Positions 46,401 through 56,650 are shown, counted from the stretch's first letter. The stretch: 64,000 nucleotides of DNA from Salvator merianae (GCA_003586115.2 QVOM02000023.1:7641474-7705473), one strand, 5' to 3'. Notes: generated by a model not told the origin, from the sequence alone. Numbers and translations are program-made.

Positions 46401-47651
46401 TATGAGATAAGAACAGTACCAGGCTGTGCTGTAGAGGCAGGGGAAGAGAGAGAGAGATCTGAAGTATAATTAGAGAAGGTTTCAAGAACCCAATGACTTC
46501 TGCAATTGATAAGATTTTTTGCCATGGATGTCTGAGTCTTGCACTAGAGGAAACTTTTATTTCCACCAGAGTTTCTGGCAGTCTCGCACCAGCCTCATGA
46601 CAAAGCGTGGTCCTGGCTGCCTCACACTGATCAATGAGACCTCCGTGGTTCTTGGTCTCTTTGGCAATGGTGGCCTGCTCTGACAGGTAGCATTTCCAAA
46701 AAGAGTTAAAGACAGTAACCACAGCCCAAGGCACTCGTTGAAATCCTTACCTTGTGGGCCAGGGAACCCATTTTCGGGCCAGCCGTAAGGGTGCCCATTG
46801 ATGCCCAGCAACGAGTATTCTTGCTCCATTCCAAACCAAGGCTGGCTGTCCTTGACTTCATCCATGACTTTTTTGCAGCTGTGCCTCAAATTGGTCTCTG
46901 CAAGAAAGAAGGGATTTGCGGACACCATTTCCTAGGTACATGGAACAGTTCTGTTCAACCCCCTGAACCTGCAGCTTGGCAGTGTAGTGGGTTTGGTTAG
47001 CTGGATAACCAGACTGCTGAACTGCCGGCCACAAACAGGAACGCTGGACCAAGTGCTACCCCAATCTGCTGATTATTGTGATCACAGGCAGGACCTAGAC
47101 CTGCCTTCCTCATTTCCCTCACACATTTGTTAGGAAAAAACAAGGAGGGGAGAATTAAAGTCACATTCCATTTACAGTTGCCACTGTTTCAATTCACATG
47201 ATCGAGGAATATTCCTGGCCTTCCAGCCAGCTTCACACAGCCTGGTTTTAATTGTTACCTTTATACTATATGTCTTTTAATTGCTTTGTTTTTATATAAT
47301 GATGGGGAGTTCAGTAGATTCAGACGCATTTTTATTGCAAGCAGCCAGAGACTGCCCTGCCGTTGCCATGTGGAGGCACAGTGGCGCAGGTGGCTAAGGC
47401 ATTGATCTTTCAATAGGAGGATCAGAGTTCGAGGCCCCTGTCTGCCGTGTAGAGGGGATGAGCGCCCTCTACCGGCCTCTAGCTCCAGCCAACCTAGCTG
47501 TTCGAAAGCAAGTAATTGCAAGTAGATAAATAGGAAGCATCACTTTGTGTGATGCAGAAGATAGATAGATGTAAGCCTTCGGGCAAAAAATAACCACGTA
47601 AGCCACTTTGAGTCAGCTTTGGCCAAGAAAAGCAGGGTATAAAAACCAAGT

Positions 47652-47686
<35 letters not shown>

Positions 47687-49593
47687 TTCTTCCATGTGGC
47701 TTGAGAAATATAGTAAATAAATAAAATAAACTGCCTCTCAAAAGGAGGGGGAAGTTGGTTCTCCAAAAAGATTGATAGCTCCCTTCATTATTGAGAGGAA
47801 TTTTCTCTTTTGACGGCATTCTTTTCCAAATAAACCAGAGATGACACCAAAGCTGATGGAGCGGGATAGAGACTTGGTCTGCTCACCAGAATTAAAGAAC
47901 AGCCAGACAGGTGGGTGTATGTCTGCTTGCTTGCTAAGGGAAAAGGATGGAGGCAAGTTTTCTTTTCCAAAAATAGAATGCCCGCGGGGTTCCTCAGCAC
48001 AAAGTTGTTGCTTTAAATATGTGCTGAGAAATCCGTGAGCACTGCAGGAACTTCCTTTGTTCTTTTAAAGCATTGGCGATCAAGAAATTCCCTTAGATTG
48101 CAACTTCTTTCTTTCTGTCTTGCTTTTTTCCCTTCTTTTTTCTTTGAATGCAGCCCAATTCTCAACTTGTAGTTAGTGGAACTCCAGTCTAGCAAAAGTT
48201 CTGATTTTTTAAAAACTTTTTCATCTTTTGGGGCATTTTCAGAGTTCAGCACCGCTTGTGGACAAAGCCTTTCTGCTTTGCACACCTAAAGGGGACTGGA
48301 GACGGAGGCTTGTCCCAGGTGGGAAATCCTTGCTTTGCTTTCTTTTTCATTCTAATGCATTCCATGTTGAAGCCACAAGCAACAGTTTAGGACACATCCT
48401 CTACCACCTTTCAGACAGCCCACAAACCTGCGTCTTGGAGCAGAGGCCTTACCTGCAGGAATTCGGTTGTATTTCAAGACTTCACACAACACAAGCTTGT
48501 TGGGATCTAGGGTAAAAGGGTCTCGGAAGATCCTAACAGGTATCAGGAACATATCGCTGTTGGAGCCTTCAGCCTGGGCTGTGCTGGATCCATCGAAGTT
48601 CCATTCTGGGAGTTCTGCAGAACCAAAGGGATGTTTTTATGGCCTGGCCCGAGCCCTGGCAAGCTAACTTGCATACATGTTGCTGCTGAAGTGATATCCA
48701 CCCTCACAGCCCACTCCAAGCAGCTGTAAAAGATGCTTCCAAAGGTGCCTGGCAAACAGTCAGCAAGGCAGAACTAGAAAAATCAAAGCTGGATACTCAG
48801 GTACCTACCTGTTTTCCCTGCCACTGTATTAAAAGTACAAGATTCATTTGAGTGTGCAAGCCGTCGGGCACAACACAAAGGATAAAAAAAAAATAAGGAA
48901 TTCAGTACAACCACTTTCCCTTGATTAAAAGCTAAGGTACACTACCAGACCAAGAAGATAAACTTCAGGGCCAGCCCAGGATGCCTCCAAAAGCTCCTAA
49001 GGCCAGGAGCCCGTTTCAGCAGGATGCCACCAAAATGGGTCCCTCTATGGTCGGGTATACCATCCTTTTGTACAGCAGCAGACCTTAAAAAAAAATAGTC
49101 TACCAGTAGCTCAGCCCAGGATGCCATTTGGGACACCTTAGTCCAGTCTATGCTGCATCCTGTGCAGATGGAGCATATTGGGAGAGGGAGGGACCTCTGC
49201 TATTCCACACACGTGTGCGGACAGCAGAGGCCTGGATTGGACCATGGTCCGGTTTACCGCCCAGTGCGGAAAAGCCCATGTATAGCGCAACTGTGAAGAG
49301 CTAAATTATTGACCTCTGCGTCCTAATTTGCTCAAGCTCTTCCGGCCACTAATGCAAACAATGTGATTTTCCAATCCGTCCCGAAACGTTTGTCTCTGCT
49401 GTACCAAAGGATGTGAGAGTTTCTTACCTTCAACACTCTTTGGTTCCTGGTTTAAGGTTCTGGTCTTACAGCGTAGGCCTTCTCCAGAGCCATCGATCCA
49501 AACGTATGTGGCCAGCACCTTCGATCCTTGGGGTAGCTTCATATACTGGTCCCTGACTGCTTTGTTTAACTTGGAACTGTGTGACACAGACAT
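43084..49593 (-). CDS. Glutamine synthetase-like protein, six coding exons (385 aa)
   Basis: ATP-dependent ligation of ammonia to glutamate, forming glutamine (class II GS, a decamer in animals). Exons: 49428-49593, 48453-48614, 46751-46897, 44671-44798, 44344-44543 and 43084-43438. The frame is continuous (1158 nt with stop). Residue numbering matches human GLUL without gaps to about 373. Conserved active-site residues: D63 (NFDGSS), E134 and E136 (WFGMEQEY), E196 (TNAEVMP), E203 (WEFQ), H253 (GAGCHTN), E305, R319 and R324 ([10 protein letters not shown]), E338 and R340 (YYEDRRPS). Odd features: the protein runs 12 residues past the usual end with the acidic tail [12 protein letters not shown]14 is Arg, and there are unusual patches such as [14 protein letters not shown]. 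It is likely a functional paralog of GLUL rather than GLUL itself, so no symbol is assigned. Confidence 0.95.
44027..44123 (+). repeat. Single-arm copy of the 37651-37968 repeat
   Basis: AGGTTCTCAGAAGAACTATG, then CCAAAACTACTCCAAATGAG, then GGCTGTGAAAGCCTACATCC. The last part matches the outer flank of the palindrome's left arm. Within GS-like intron 6. Confidence 0.65.
44344..44543 (-). CDS. GS-like coding exon 6 (residues 202-267)
   Basis: It encodes [20 protein letters not shown] and [20 protein letters not shown], with E203 and H253. Acceptor TTTAG (44545-44544). The donor is GTACGT (44343-44342), reached after AA of a split Lys codon. Confidence 0.95.
44671..44798 (-). CDS. GS-like coding exon 5 (residues 159-201)
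   Basis: It encodes [20 protein letters not shown] and [16 protein letters not shown], with E196 of the metal site. Acceptor TTGCAG (44800-44799), donor GTATTT (44670-44669). It ends in phase 0. An L1 fragment begins within 70 nt upstream of the acceptor. Confidence 0.96.
44855..45000 (+). mobile_element. L1 LINE ORF2 C-terminal fragment in GS-like intron 4
   Basis: Plus-strand translation with a frameshift gives [13 protein letters not shown] and [20 protein letters not shown], typical of squamate L1 ORF2 near its C-terminus. Antisense to the host gene and close to the exon 5 acceptor. Confidence 0.72.
45000..45110 (+). repeat. Unclassified repeat shared with 40340-40440
   Basis: Second copy of the same dispersed sequence, directly after the L1 fragment in GS-like intron 4. 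It holds a short palindrome GGCGCCTTGGAGGCGCC. Confidence 0.55.
45237..45253. repeat. Poly-T run
   Basis: 17 T in GS-like intron 4 (A-run on the gene strand). Possibly a retroposon tail. Confidence 0.9.
45755..46001 (+). mobile_element. tRNA-derived SINE, third copy, head eroded
   Basis: The match to the other two copies begins at the B box (AGGAGGATCGGAGTTCAAGG) and runs to GTATAAAAGAAACCCCAAAC. The A box and TTC tail are lost. It lies in GS-like intron 4. Confidence 0.82.
46751..46897 (-). CDS. GS-like coding exon 4 (residues 110-158)
   Basis: It encodes [15 protein letters not shown] and [14 protein letters not shown], with metal-site glutamates E134 and E136, and ends NGFPGPQG. The acceptor is TTGCAG (46899-46898) and the donor GTAAGG (46750-46749). 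Confidence 0.96.
47374..47691 (+). mobile_element. tRNA-derived SINE with TTC tail, complete, with target-site duplication
   Basis: It begins AGGCACAGTGGCGCAGG (pol III A box) with a B box in GGATCAGAGTTCGAGGCC. The body includes TAAGCCACTTTGAGTCAGC and the tail is a TTC/TCC microsatellite. Direct repeats CCATGTGG flank it at 47366-47373 and 47692-47699. It lies in GS-like intron 3. Confidence 0.88.
47650..47691. repeat. TTC trinucleotide tract (SINE tail)
   Basis: About 13 TTC/CTC units at the 3' end of the SINE at 47374. The tract is polypurine in the GS-like transcript (GAA repeats on the gene strand). Confidence 0.93.
48453..48614 (-). CDS. GS-like coding exon 3 (residues 56-109)
   Basis: It encodes [20 protein letters not shown], the conserved flap and aspartate latch, then [16 protein letters not shown]. 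Acceptor CTGCAG (48616-48615), donor GTAAGG (48452-48451), phase 1 on both sides. Confidence 0.96.
49428..49593 (-). CDS. GS-like coding exon 2 (first coding exon, residues 1-55)
   Basis: The ATG (49593-49591) sits in a strong Kozak context, GCCACCATGT. It encodes [20 protein letters not shown] and ends [15 protein letters not shown], the GS beta-grasp N-domain. The acceptor is TTCCAG (49604-49603), so the exon carries 9 nt of 5'UTR. The donor is GTAAGA (49427-49426) in phase 1. Confidence 0.96.
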
Positions 49594-49773
49594 GGTGGCA
49601 ATCTGGAATGCAACGGAAGGGCGGCACATTAGACCTCCTACTGGTGCATCTAAGACTAGCAATACAGTAACTGGGCAAGATAGGCGTGGTCTTTGCTTTC
49701 TGCACCCTCCTCCCCTGGCAAAAGCTGGGCTTCCTCAGTGGCTCTGGGCAGTTTCTCTAAGGCCATCTCTTGG

Positions 49774-50068
49774 AGGCACGGTGGCGCAGAAGGCTAAGGC
49801 ACTGATCTTTCAATAGGAGGATCGGAGTTCAAAGCCCCTGTCTGCTGTGTAGAGGGGATGAGCACCCTCTACCGGCCTCTAGCTCCAGCCAGCCTAGCTG
49901 TTCGAAAACAAGTAATTGCAAGTAGATAAATAGGGAGCATTACTTTGTGTGATGCGGAAGATAGACAGATGTAAGCCTTCGGATGAAAAATAACCTTGTA
50001 AACCGCTTTGAGTCAGCTTCGGCCGAGAAAAGCGGGGTATAAAAAACCAAGTTCTTCTTCTTCTCCTT
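49774..50068 (+). mobile_element. tRNA-derived SINE with TTC tail, second copy
   Basis: Same family as 47374-47691, in GS-like intron 1: AGGCACGGTGGCGCAGAAGG head, GTAAACCGCTTTGAGTCAGC body, GGGGTATAAAAAACCAAG then TTC repeats. Confidence 0.87.
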
Positions 50069-51189
50069 TGGGGAAACTAAGTCGTGCCCATTTCCTACTG
50101 TAATAAAGTTAGAGCAGTGGTGTGCACATATAAAAAAAAGATGTTTGGGGGAATTTTCTGACAGCAAGATGAAATGGTGTGTGTGGGGGGAAACACAGGT
50201 GCTGCCCTGAAGCAACGGCTGGAGAGAAATGCAATTAAACCAATAAGTAAACAACGTGTAGGCCTGTTCCACCCTCAGTTTCGCTGTTTCCAGATAGTGT
50301 CTCTGGAAAGATCATTTGAGAATAGCAAATAAACTGTGAAAATCAATGGAGACAAAACTTCCCCCAAGCAGAAGTAGTCCCTTTGCCCTGTGGCAAGCTT
50401 TGTTCCTCACGAGTTACTCAAGGAAGGTGAAGAACCAGGAGACGCTTATCTAGCAATGAGCTCCACCTTGATAAGATGGTTGCATTAATTCCTGGCTGCT
50501 TCAGCAGAGGAGGATAGCAGCCAGAGATCCCAAAAAGTTACCAACCCAGCCTCTAGATTGCCTATCCATCTGAGCAACACGGCAGAACTTGAAGATGAGA
50601 TAAAAGGAGTTGTTAGGTTCCACAAGGCAAGACAAAATAGGCCAACAGCTGAATAACCACCAGCAGGACACAGGCCTGCATGGGGTTGCCCTGACCCTCA
50701 GATTCCCAGCTCCTAATGCCCCTTAGGAACCCTGACTTTGCATCTCGGATAATTGGGAAGGCTGGGGCCAAACTTGGGCAATTAGATAAAAATAAACACT
50801 TTCTTGAATTTCTTGGTGGTCTCCCATCCAGTTGTCTTGGAATCAGTTCTGGTCCAGCCCTATTTAGTTCTTCCAGGTCAACTCAGGTCAGCAAGGTGCT
50901 GCCACCTGCTGAATCGGGGGGGGGGAGGCGGTAAAGCGTCCTTCGAGGTCGGCTAGCCAAGGTCCTAAGGTGTGGACATTCTGAGAAGGTACCCAAGAAA
51001 GTGCTACCTAAGGGGAAGGAGTGGGGATGCTACTCAGGAGGCCCTGCGGGCTCCGAAGAGGAAACGATCGACCCTCTTTCCCAATTCTACTCGCTCCCCC
51101 ACCTCAGGGCTCCACGCTTTCCAGAGCAATGCGGAGCCGCCTGGGTCGATAAAGTTAACCTCGCCCTAGAAGAACGAAAGGAGGGCGCG

Positions 51190-51770
51190 ATATCTGATCG
51201 CCTAACGTAACAAGCGCTTCGCTCCTAGAAACTTGGTTCCCATTCCGTCCTCCCGCCCGCTTTTACGCGCCAGGGAGTTCTTTCTGGGGACTCCGCGCAA
51301 AGCGCGCTTCGGTTGTGCCGGGCTCGGGCGCCAAGGGGCTTGACTCCCGAGGAAGAGGCGGCACAATCGAGGCTTGAAATACCCGGCGGGCCGGGCAAGG
51401 AGAGCCGTCGGCCGCCGCCTCCTTCCCCCGGAGTCTCCTCCAGCGCCGACGCGCGCACTTACCGTCTGGGGCGCCCGGCGCGCTGCGATGTTTCCCCGGC
51501 TCGCTCTTGGCGCACAGTCTCGGAACCGCCGCCTCTCCGGCGCGTTTCCAGGCTGCTTTTGTAGCCTCCCGCCCCGGCACGCGTCCCTCCCCGCCGCCGA
51601 GGAGGAGCGACAGACGGGCCGGGCGGCTCCTTTCAACCTTTCCCGGAAAACTGTGCGTCACGCGCGGTGCCCGCAGCGCAAAACACCTCGGGCGCAGAAG
51701 GGGACGTCCGTTCGTCCGTCCGCCGCGGGTGTGGAAAGCGCCCTGCCACGATCACTTTAAGTTGCAGCCA
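51190..51770 (-). promoter_or_regulatory. CpG island promoter of the GS-like gene
   Basis: A CpG-dense block about 1.9 kb upstream of the first coding exon. It includes a STAT-type palindrome TTCCCGGAA (51640-51648) and a nearby TGACGCAC half-CRE on the gene strand (about 51653-51660). No clear TATA box. The spacing fits a transcription start just above the GTAAGT donor at 51462. Confidence 0.65.
51463..51640 (-). other. Probable non-coding 5'UTR exon 1 of the GS-like gene
   Basis: A consensus donor (ACG|GTAAGT, 51462-51461) lies in a CpG island upstream of the first coding exon. This matches GLUL genes, where exon 1 is untranslated. The upstream limit is a guess. The frame leading into exon 2 stays open from about 51657 to the ATG, but I see no in-frame ATG in it. 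Confidence 0.6.
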
Positions 51771-52284
51771 AATCCTCCTGGGAACGGGACAAAGGCCGCC
51801 TTGGGGGCCCCTTTTGGAGCGCTTGGCTGACTGCTGAGCTTGCAATGCCACGCCGTGAGTGTTTTCTGTCTTGCTCTTTTCGCCAGGGGCCCGTTCCGTT
51901 TTTTAGATTTATACTCCGCTCTACACCCTGAAGGGTCACAGGGCGAGTTGCAACGGGGAAGGCTCTGCCTGAATAAGAACATTCTTCGAGCCGCATCTGG
52001 GAGAAGAGCTGCTTGTTCAGGAGGCATGGAGGAAGACCTGCCTGAATGGAAAGGGGGATGGGTGACACCTGTAGCAGCTCAGGAAGGACTGGGGGCTACC
52101 ACAGAGAAAGCCCTGAGAGCTGAGCATGTGTTTGGCCTAAGTCCATGCAGTTAGCCAAACCTCAGTTCTGAAGACAGTTGAAGTTTAATTTCCTTTGCTA
52201 AATAAACATCTTCTTCTTTGGCACAGAAATGCAAGCACTGTAGTTCTTTTATAACTGCAGCCTTAAAATGTATCTCCACTTTAA

Positions 52285-52503
52285 GGGCCCAGTCACCTAA
52301 GTTTTAATCCAGCTTGGGTCACTCTCAGACCGACAGAACATGTCAGTGAAGTAATAAGATGTTTTCTTTCAGCGCTGCCTTACTCGAAAAATTCACCTTT
52401 GGGCTAGATAATGTGGAAAGAAAAGAATGAGTCGCTTTGCTGATTTGTTCTTTCAGTCCAAAAGGGGACTGAAACTGGATTAAAACTTAGGTGTGACTGG
52501 GCC
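52285..52503. mobile_element. piggyBac-like MITE with TTAA target duplication
   Basis: Terminal inverted repeats: left GGGCCCAGTCACCTAAG, right CTTAGGTGTGACTGGGCC. They continue as GTTTTAATCCAGCTT/AACTGGATTAAAAC. The exact 4-bp TTAA at 52281-52284 and 52504-52507 is the piggyBac signature. No coding capacity. Confidence 0.82.
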
Positions 52504-53680
52504 TTAAGTGTGCATTCCTAGCCTTGCTCCTCTGCGAGTAATAGTGAACATAAGGAAACAGGAGCTCTCTACATTAGAAACTGTATAGATCTGACCCAGG
52601 TGGAGGACGGGGAGCCCAGATATTTCTTTCTGTGGCAGCTTTTGATCCTGACTTTTAAAGATTGGAAAGAGTATTGAAAAGGCTGTGTTCACACTGGGGG
52701 GGAGGGGAAGGGAAGGATACCAAAATGGCAGTCATGTCATCCCTGTTGTTCCAAGCTGTGAATCAGCAGGCAGGGTCAGAGGTGCCTCCCCTCACTCTAG
52801 GGATGCCTGGCTTGGATATCAGAGATGGAACTATTTTCTCCTGCCCCATGCTAAAGTTAATCTGTGTGGCTGAGCCTGCAGCCTCTTGCCCCACTGTGGT
52901 TGGCTGGACTAGAGACGGGAGGGGGAGAGAAAACCTCTCTGCCTGCAACGCCACTACTGCCGCTGAGCAGTGGGCATGGGATCAGGATAGCGTGTGCCTT
53001 TTCCTCTCGCTGGGTGCTTCCCAACTACTTCTAAATATGACTCTACTTGTCAGTCACCACGGCTAGGACTGGACTGTGCAAGTGGTGCTGATTTGAACTT
53101 TGTAACAAAGGCAAGACGACAAGCCGTTCAGTCAGTGGAAACTGGGAGAAGCTGAAACCGAAACAAAACTAACATTTGCCATTCGTTCGACGAAACCAAA
53201 ACCAGTATAAGCCGTTCATTCGAAGGGAGCAAACGTGGTTATGCAATGAATGAAGATGCCCAACTCTCACCTGCTTTCATAATGTCTGGGAGAAACAACA
53301 GTTCCTGCGCCACAAGGAGCGGCAGTTCAGCAGACCAGGATTAATAATCAGCTACTCTCATGGTGGCTGGGTGGCACCGCCTGCGGAGACCCTCTTAGGT
53401 GCGGCTGAGGCAGCTGGAAGGATGGAGAGGGAAAGGGAAGGGAAGACTCAAAGAGAACCCTGGGGCTGTCATCAGCTGCCTTAACAATTGGCTCCAGAAT
53501 CTTGGCCAGAGGCACCCTGGGAAATCCCATTGTGATGGGGCCTAGATGTTATCTGCATGCCATAGCTTACTACTAGAACCACCTCCTGGAAAGCAAATGG
53601 TCATGGTTGCTCTTGACAGCATCTCCCAGCAAAAAGGTTTACTAAACCATTTCTGTATGTTTGCCAAGAAAACTGATTGA

Positions 53681-53902
53681 GGGCCCAGTCACACCTTAAG
53701 TTTTAATCCAACTTTGGTCTACTTTCAGACTGAGAGAACACATCAGTGAAGCAATAAGATGTTTTCTTCCACCATTATCTAACTCAGAAAATCCACCTTT
53801 GGGTTAGATAATGTGGAAAGAAAAGGATTAGTCACTTTGCTGATGTGTTTTTTTTTTCAAAAGTGGACTGAAGCTGGATGAAAACATAGGTGTGACTGGG
53901 CC
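53681..53902. mobile_element. piggyBac-like MITE, second copy
   Basis: Same TIRs (GGGCCCAGTCACACC and GGTGTGACTGGGCC), flanked by TTGA on both sides (53677-53680 and 53903-53906), a variant of TTAA. The interior shares GGTTAGATAATGTGGAAAG with the other copies. Confidence 0.82.
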
Positions 53903-55515
53903 TTGATTGTGTCAAACAAACCACCATTTCATGGTTGCCTGAAGTTTCCTTTTTCCATCCCTAAATTTTATTAAGTAGCAGAAATATTTTTAAATCACCA
54001 TATCTTCAGAGCTTTATTGATTTGTTAGGTGTTAGATTTTTTATGGTTTTATATCTTTGTCTGTTAGTAAAGACAGTCAATAAGCATAACAATGATAATT
54101 TGATGGGGCCCTGAGCCCTCCAGAGTTTTGAGGTCACCTCCACCACCTCTGCATAGAGTAGATTAGCATTGGTGAATGCCATATATGGCTATGAAGGTTA
54201 GACATTGAGAAAGAGAACAAAGATACCTTCACATTTTGGATTTCAAGATGGTTGCATATTTAAAGAAGGATGACGACCATTTGTCATTTCTGTGACAAAG
54301 ATCAGCATAATTATAGCAGTAGTATTTCTCAGCGTAATGTTTGGCTGTGGAAGCTGGGTACCGAGAAGGAATATGAGAATGAAGATAGAGATCTTTGAGC
54401 TGTGATTCTGGAGATGGTTAGTAAAAAACACCGTGGGACACAGAAAGAATAGATCTAGCAGTCCTGGATCAAATAAAACTCAAGTGCTTCCTTGAAACAA
54501 TAGTCATCAAGCAGAAACTCACACATTTTGGGCATGCGCGAGCAAATGAAGGTCTCAAAAACTGTTATGCTTGGCAAGGTTGAGGGAAGCAAAGAAGAGA
54601 AATGGAATAGATAAAATAGGATGGACAGAAGCAAACTGGGAGTGGAAGAGCCGTGAGGTATATTAAAGGTAGGTCAAGGTACTGAGCATCTGTCCATAGA
54701 GTCACAAGGAGTCAGACTTAATGGAAAGGACCAACGTGAATGGAAAACACTTTTTCCCACAAGGGGGCATTCTGTAGGCTAATGTCCCAGAAGATTCAGG
54801 TAGGTCTTCCTTTCAAACAGTGTTGCAAAAATACACAATTGCAAAATGTGCACGCAGGCGAGCAGAGAATCTCTGAAGGGCAAACTGAGAAAGGATTTGT
54901 CCCTTCGCACAGGCATGCACAGTATTTTCTCTCTCTCACACACACACACGCACATATACCCTTGCAATAAATTTAGCTCGGCGGTGCTCTAGCCGAGCAG
55001 GTACAGCAAATATTGTTGTCGAAAGGAGCGATCGGGACGTGGCTTAAGGCTGTGGTTACAAGGACGAGCAAGGGCGCTCGGTGGTGGAGCCCGAAGCAAA
55101 GTGGACGCATTCCTTCATATTGGCGAAAGGTCGCGGAGATTAAATCTTTTGAAAAAAATATTGAGTGTGTGTGCATGTGTGTCTGAAAAGTGCAGCTGAG
55201 CGCCTGTCCTCTTTAGAAAAAAGGACTTCAGGGCAGCGTCCTCTTTTTTTTCCCAGACTGTTGCAACTTTAGTGTTGCTGTCCCAGTCAAATAGGAAACT
55301 GAAGAAAGTCTTGTTAATTATTGGTTTGGAGTGCTCCGTGGTAGGTATTTGAACACCTACCAGTGCTCCCAGCCACGAAAACTTCTGTTCCCCGGCTTTG
55401 GTGTTTCCAGCTGGGAAGGTTTTCTCAAAGACAGGAAAACTGGGGTGTGTTATTTGGCCCGAAGAAAAGGCACAAAGGTAAATCCGCACAAATGGCAGTG
55501 AGGGGCACTAGAGTG

Positions 55516-55630
55516 GTAGAAAGAATCTATAGAGTTGGGAGGGACCTCCAGGGTCATCGAGTCCAACCCCCTGCTCAATGCAAACCATCCCAGACAGATG
55601 TCTGTCCAGCCTCTCCTTGACAACCTTCAG
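55516..55630 (-). mobile_element. CR1 LINE 3' end
   Basis: Reverse-orientation copy: TATAGAGTTGGGAGGGACC, then GAGTCCAACCCCCTGCTCAA and GTCTGTCCAGCCTCTCCTTG. Confidence 0.8.
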
Positions 55631-56376
55631 TGAAAAAGCCCTTGGAGAGATCTGGAATCAGAAAATCTGTGCTCTCCGTAAACATCTGCTCCCCAGATAC
55701 CCCTCTATGTGCATGTATTTGTGTGCACGCACCCTCTTTTGGCCAGAATGATCACTCAGACACTATTTTTAATAAACACGCCATGGATGATTGCTTCACA
55801 AACAAGTGACTCTACAATCAGTAGGATCTCCCTTTGATCAGTAACCTCCCAGGTCTCAGTGGCTTCTTTGGCAAGATCACAAGGACCCCCCACCAGCGAG
55901 GAACTGGCTGAGACAAGCTCCTAGCTCCTGTTGACGAAAGGAAAAGAACTGGCAAACTGTTGAGCTGAGCTGATAGCAGCTAGACAAGGGTTTGGCTTCA
56001 AGTACTAGGTGGTGCAACTTCAGCCTTGTTTTCTTTTCTTTGTTAGCCACCCTCTCATGGCTGATTTAGGGTTTGTGATTTTGTTACTTAAGACAAGAGT
56101 AGGCAGGATTGTGCCCCTCTTGTGTTCAACATGACCAGTGTCTATCAAATATGAGATCTGGGGTCCAAAACATCTGGAGCATGTTCCATTGGCTTTCCCC
56201 CCTGTATTCTGATGCCATGGGCGAAGGAAAGCAGTGGTGGTCATCAGTCCAGAAGCAGCTGGATCTGGAGCCCAAAATAAATGTACAGACAGAATTCAGA
56301 AGTGTCTCGTCACAGCTCAATACTTTGTCAATTTTATAATTAAATGTTCTTGTTGATAAGTTTGCTGGCTGGACTT

Positions 56377-56650
56377 GCCAGCTCCTTCCGTGACGGTTCC
56401 TCTTGCAAATACCCAGATGTCAGTCAATCACCCACCTACGTCCCTTTGGCTTTTCGGACACTTCGCTGACATCCGGGTATTTGCAAGAGGAACAGGAGAC
56501 AATTGGAAGCTCTTATCACTGTCTGCCAGCTCCTTTCGTGATAGATCCTCTTGCAAATACCCGGATGTCAGCCAAGTACCTGGCCACTTCCCTTTGGCTT
56601 TTCTGCATACTTTGCAGATATCCGGGTATTTGTAAGAGGAACAATTCTTG
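56377..56650. repeat. Tandem pair of long hairpins (148-bp period)
   Basis: Unit 1 arms 56396-56423 and 56466-56493 (28 bp, one mismatch); unit 2 arms 56544-56571 and 56615-56642. The core is CTCTTGCAAATACCCGGATG and its reverse complement. Each unit is preceded by TGCCAGCTCCTT (56377 and 56524), and TTGCCAG appears again after unit 2. Confidence 0.9.

Noticed and set aside
43084..49593. GS-like locus as a processed or decayed pseudogene
   Set aside because: It has introns, intact splice sites, a full open frame and all catalytic residues.
51202..51830. Open frames on both strands near the GS-like promoter as separate genes
   Set aside because: GC-rich composition explains them. Only the minus-strand frame leading into exon 2 is of interest, and it is reported as a possible 5' extension.
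56377..56650. CRISPR array or bacterial repeat
   Set aside because: The repeats are inverted pairs in a vertebrate intergenic region with no spacers of regular size and no cas genes.
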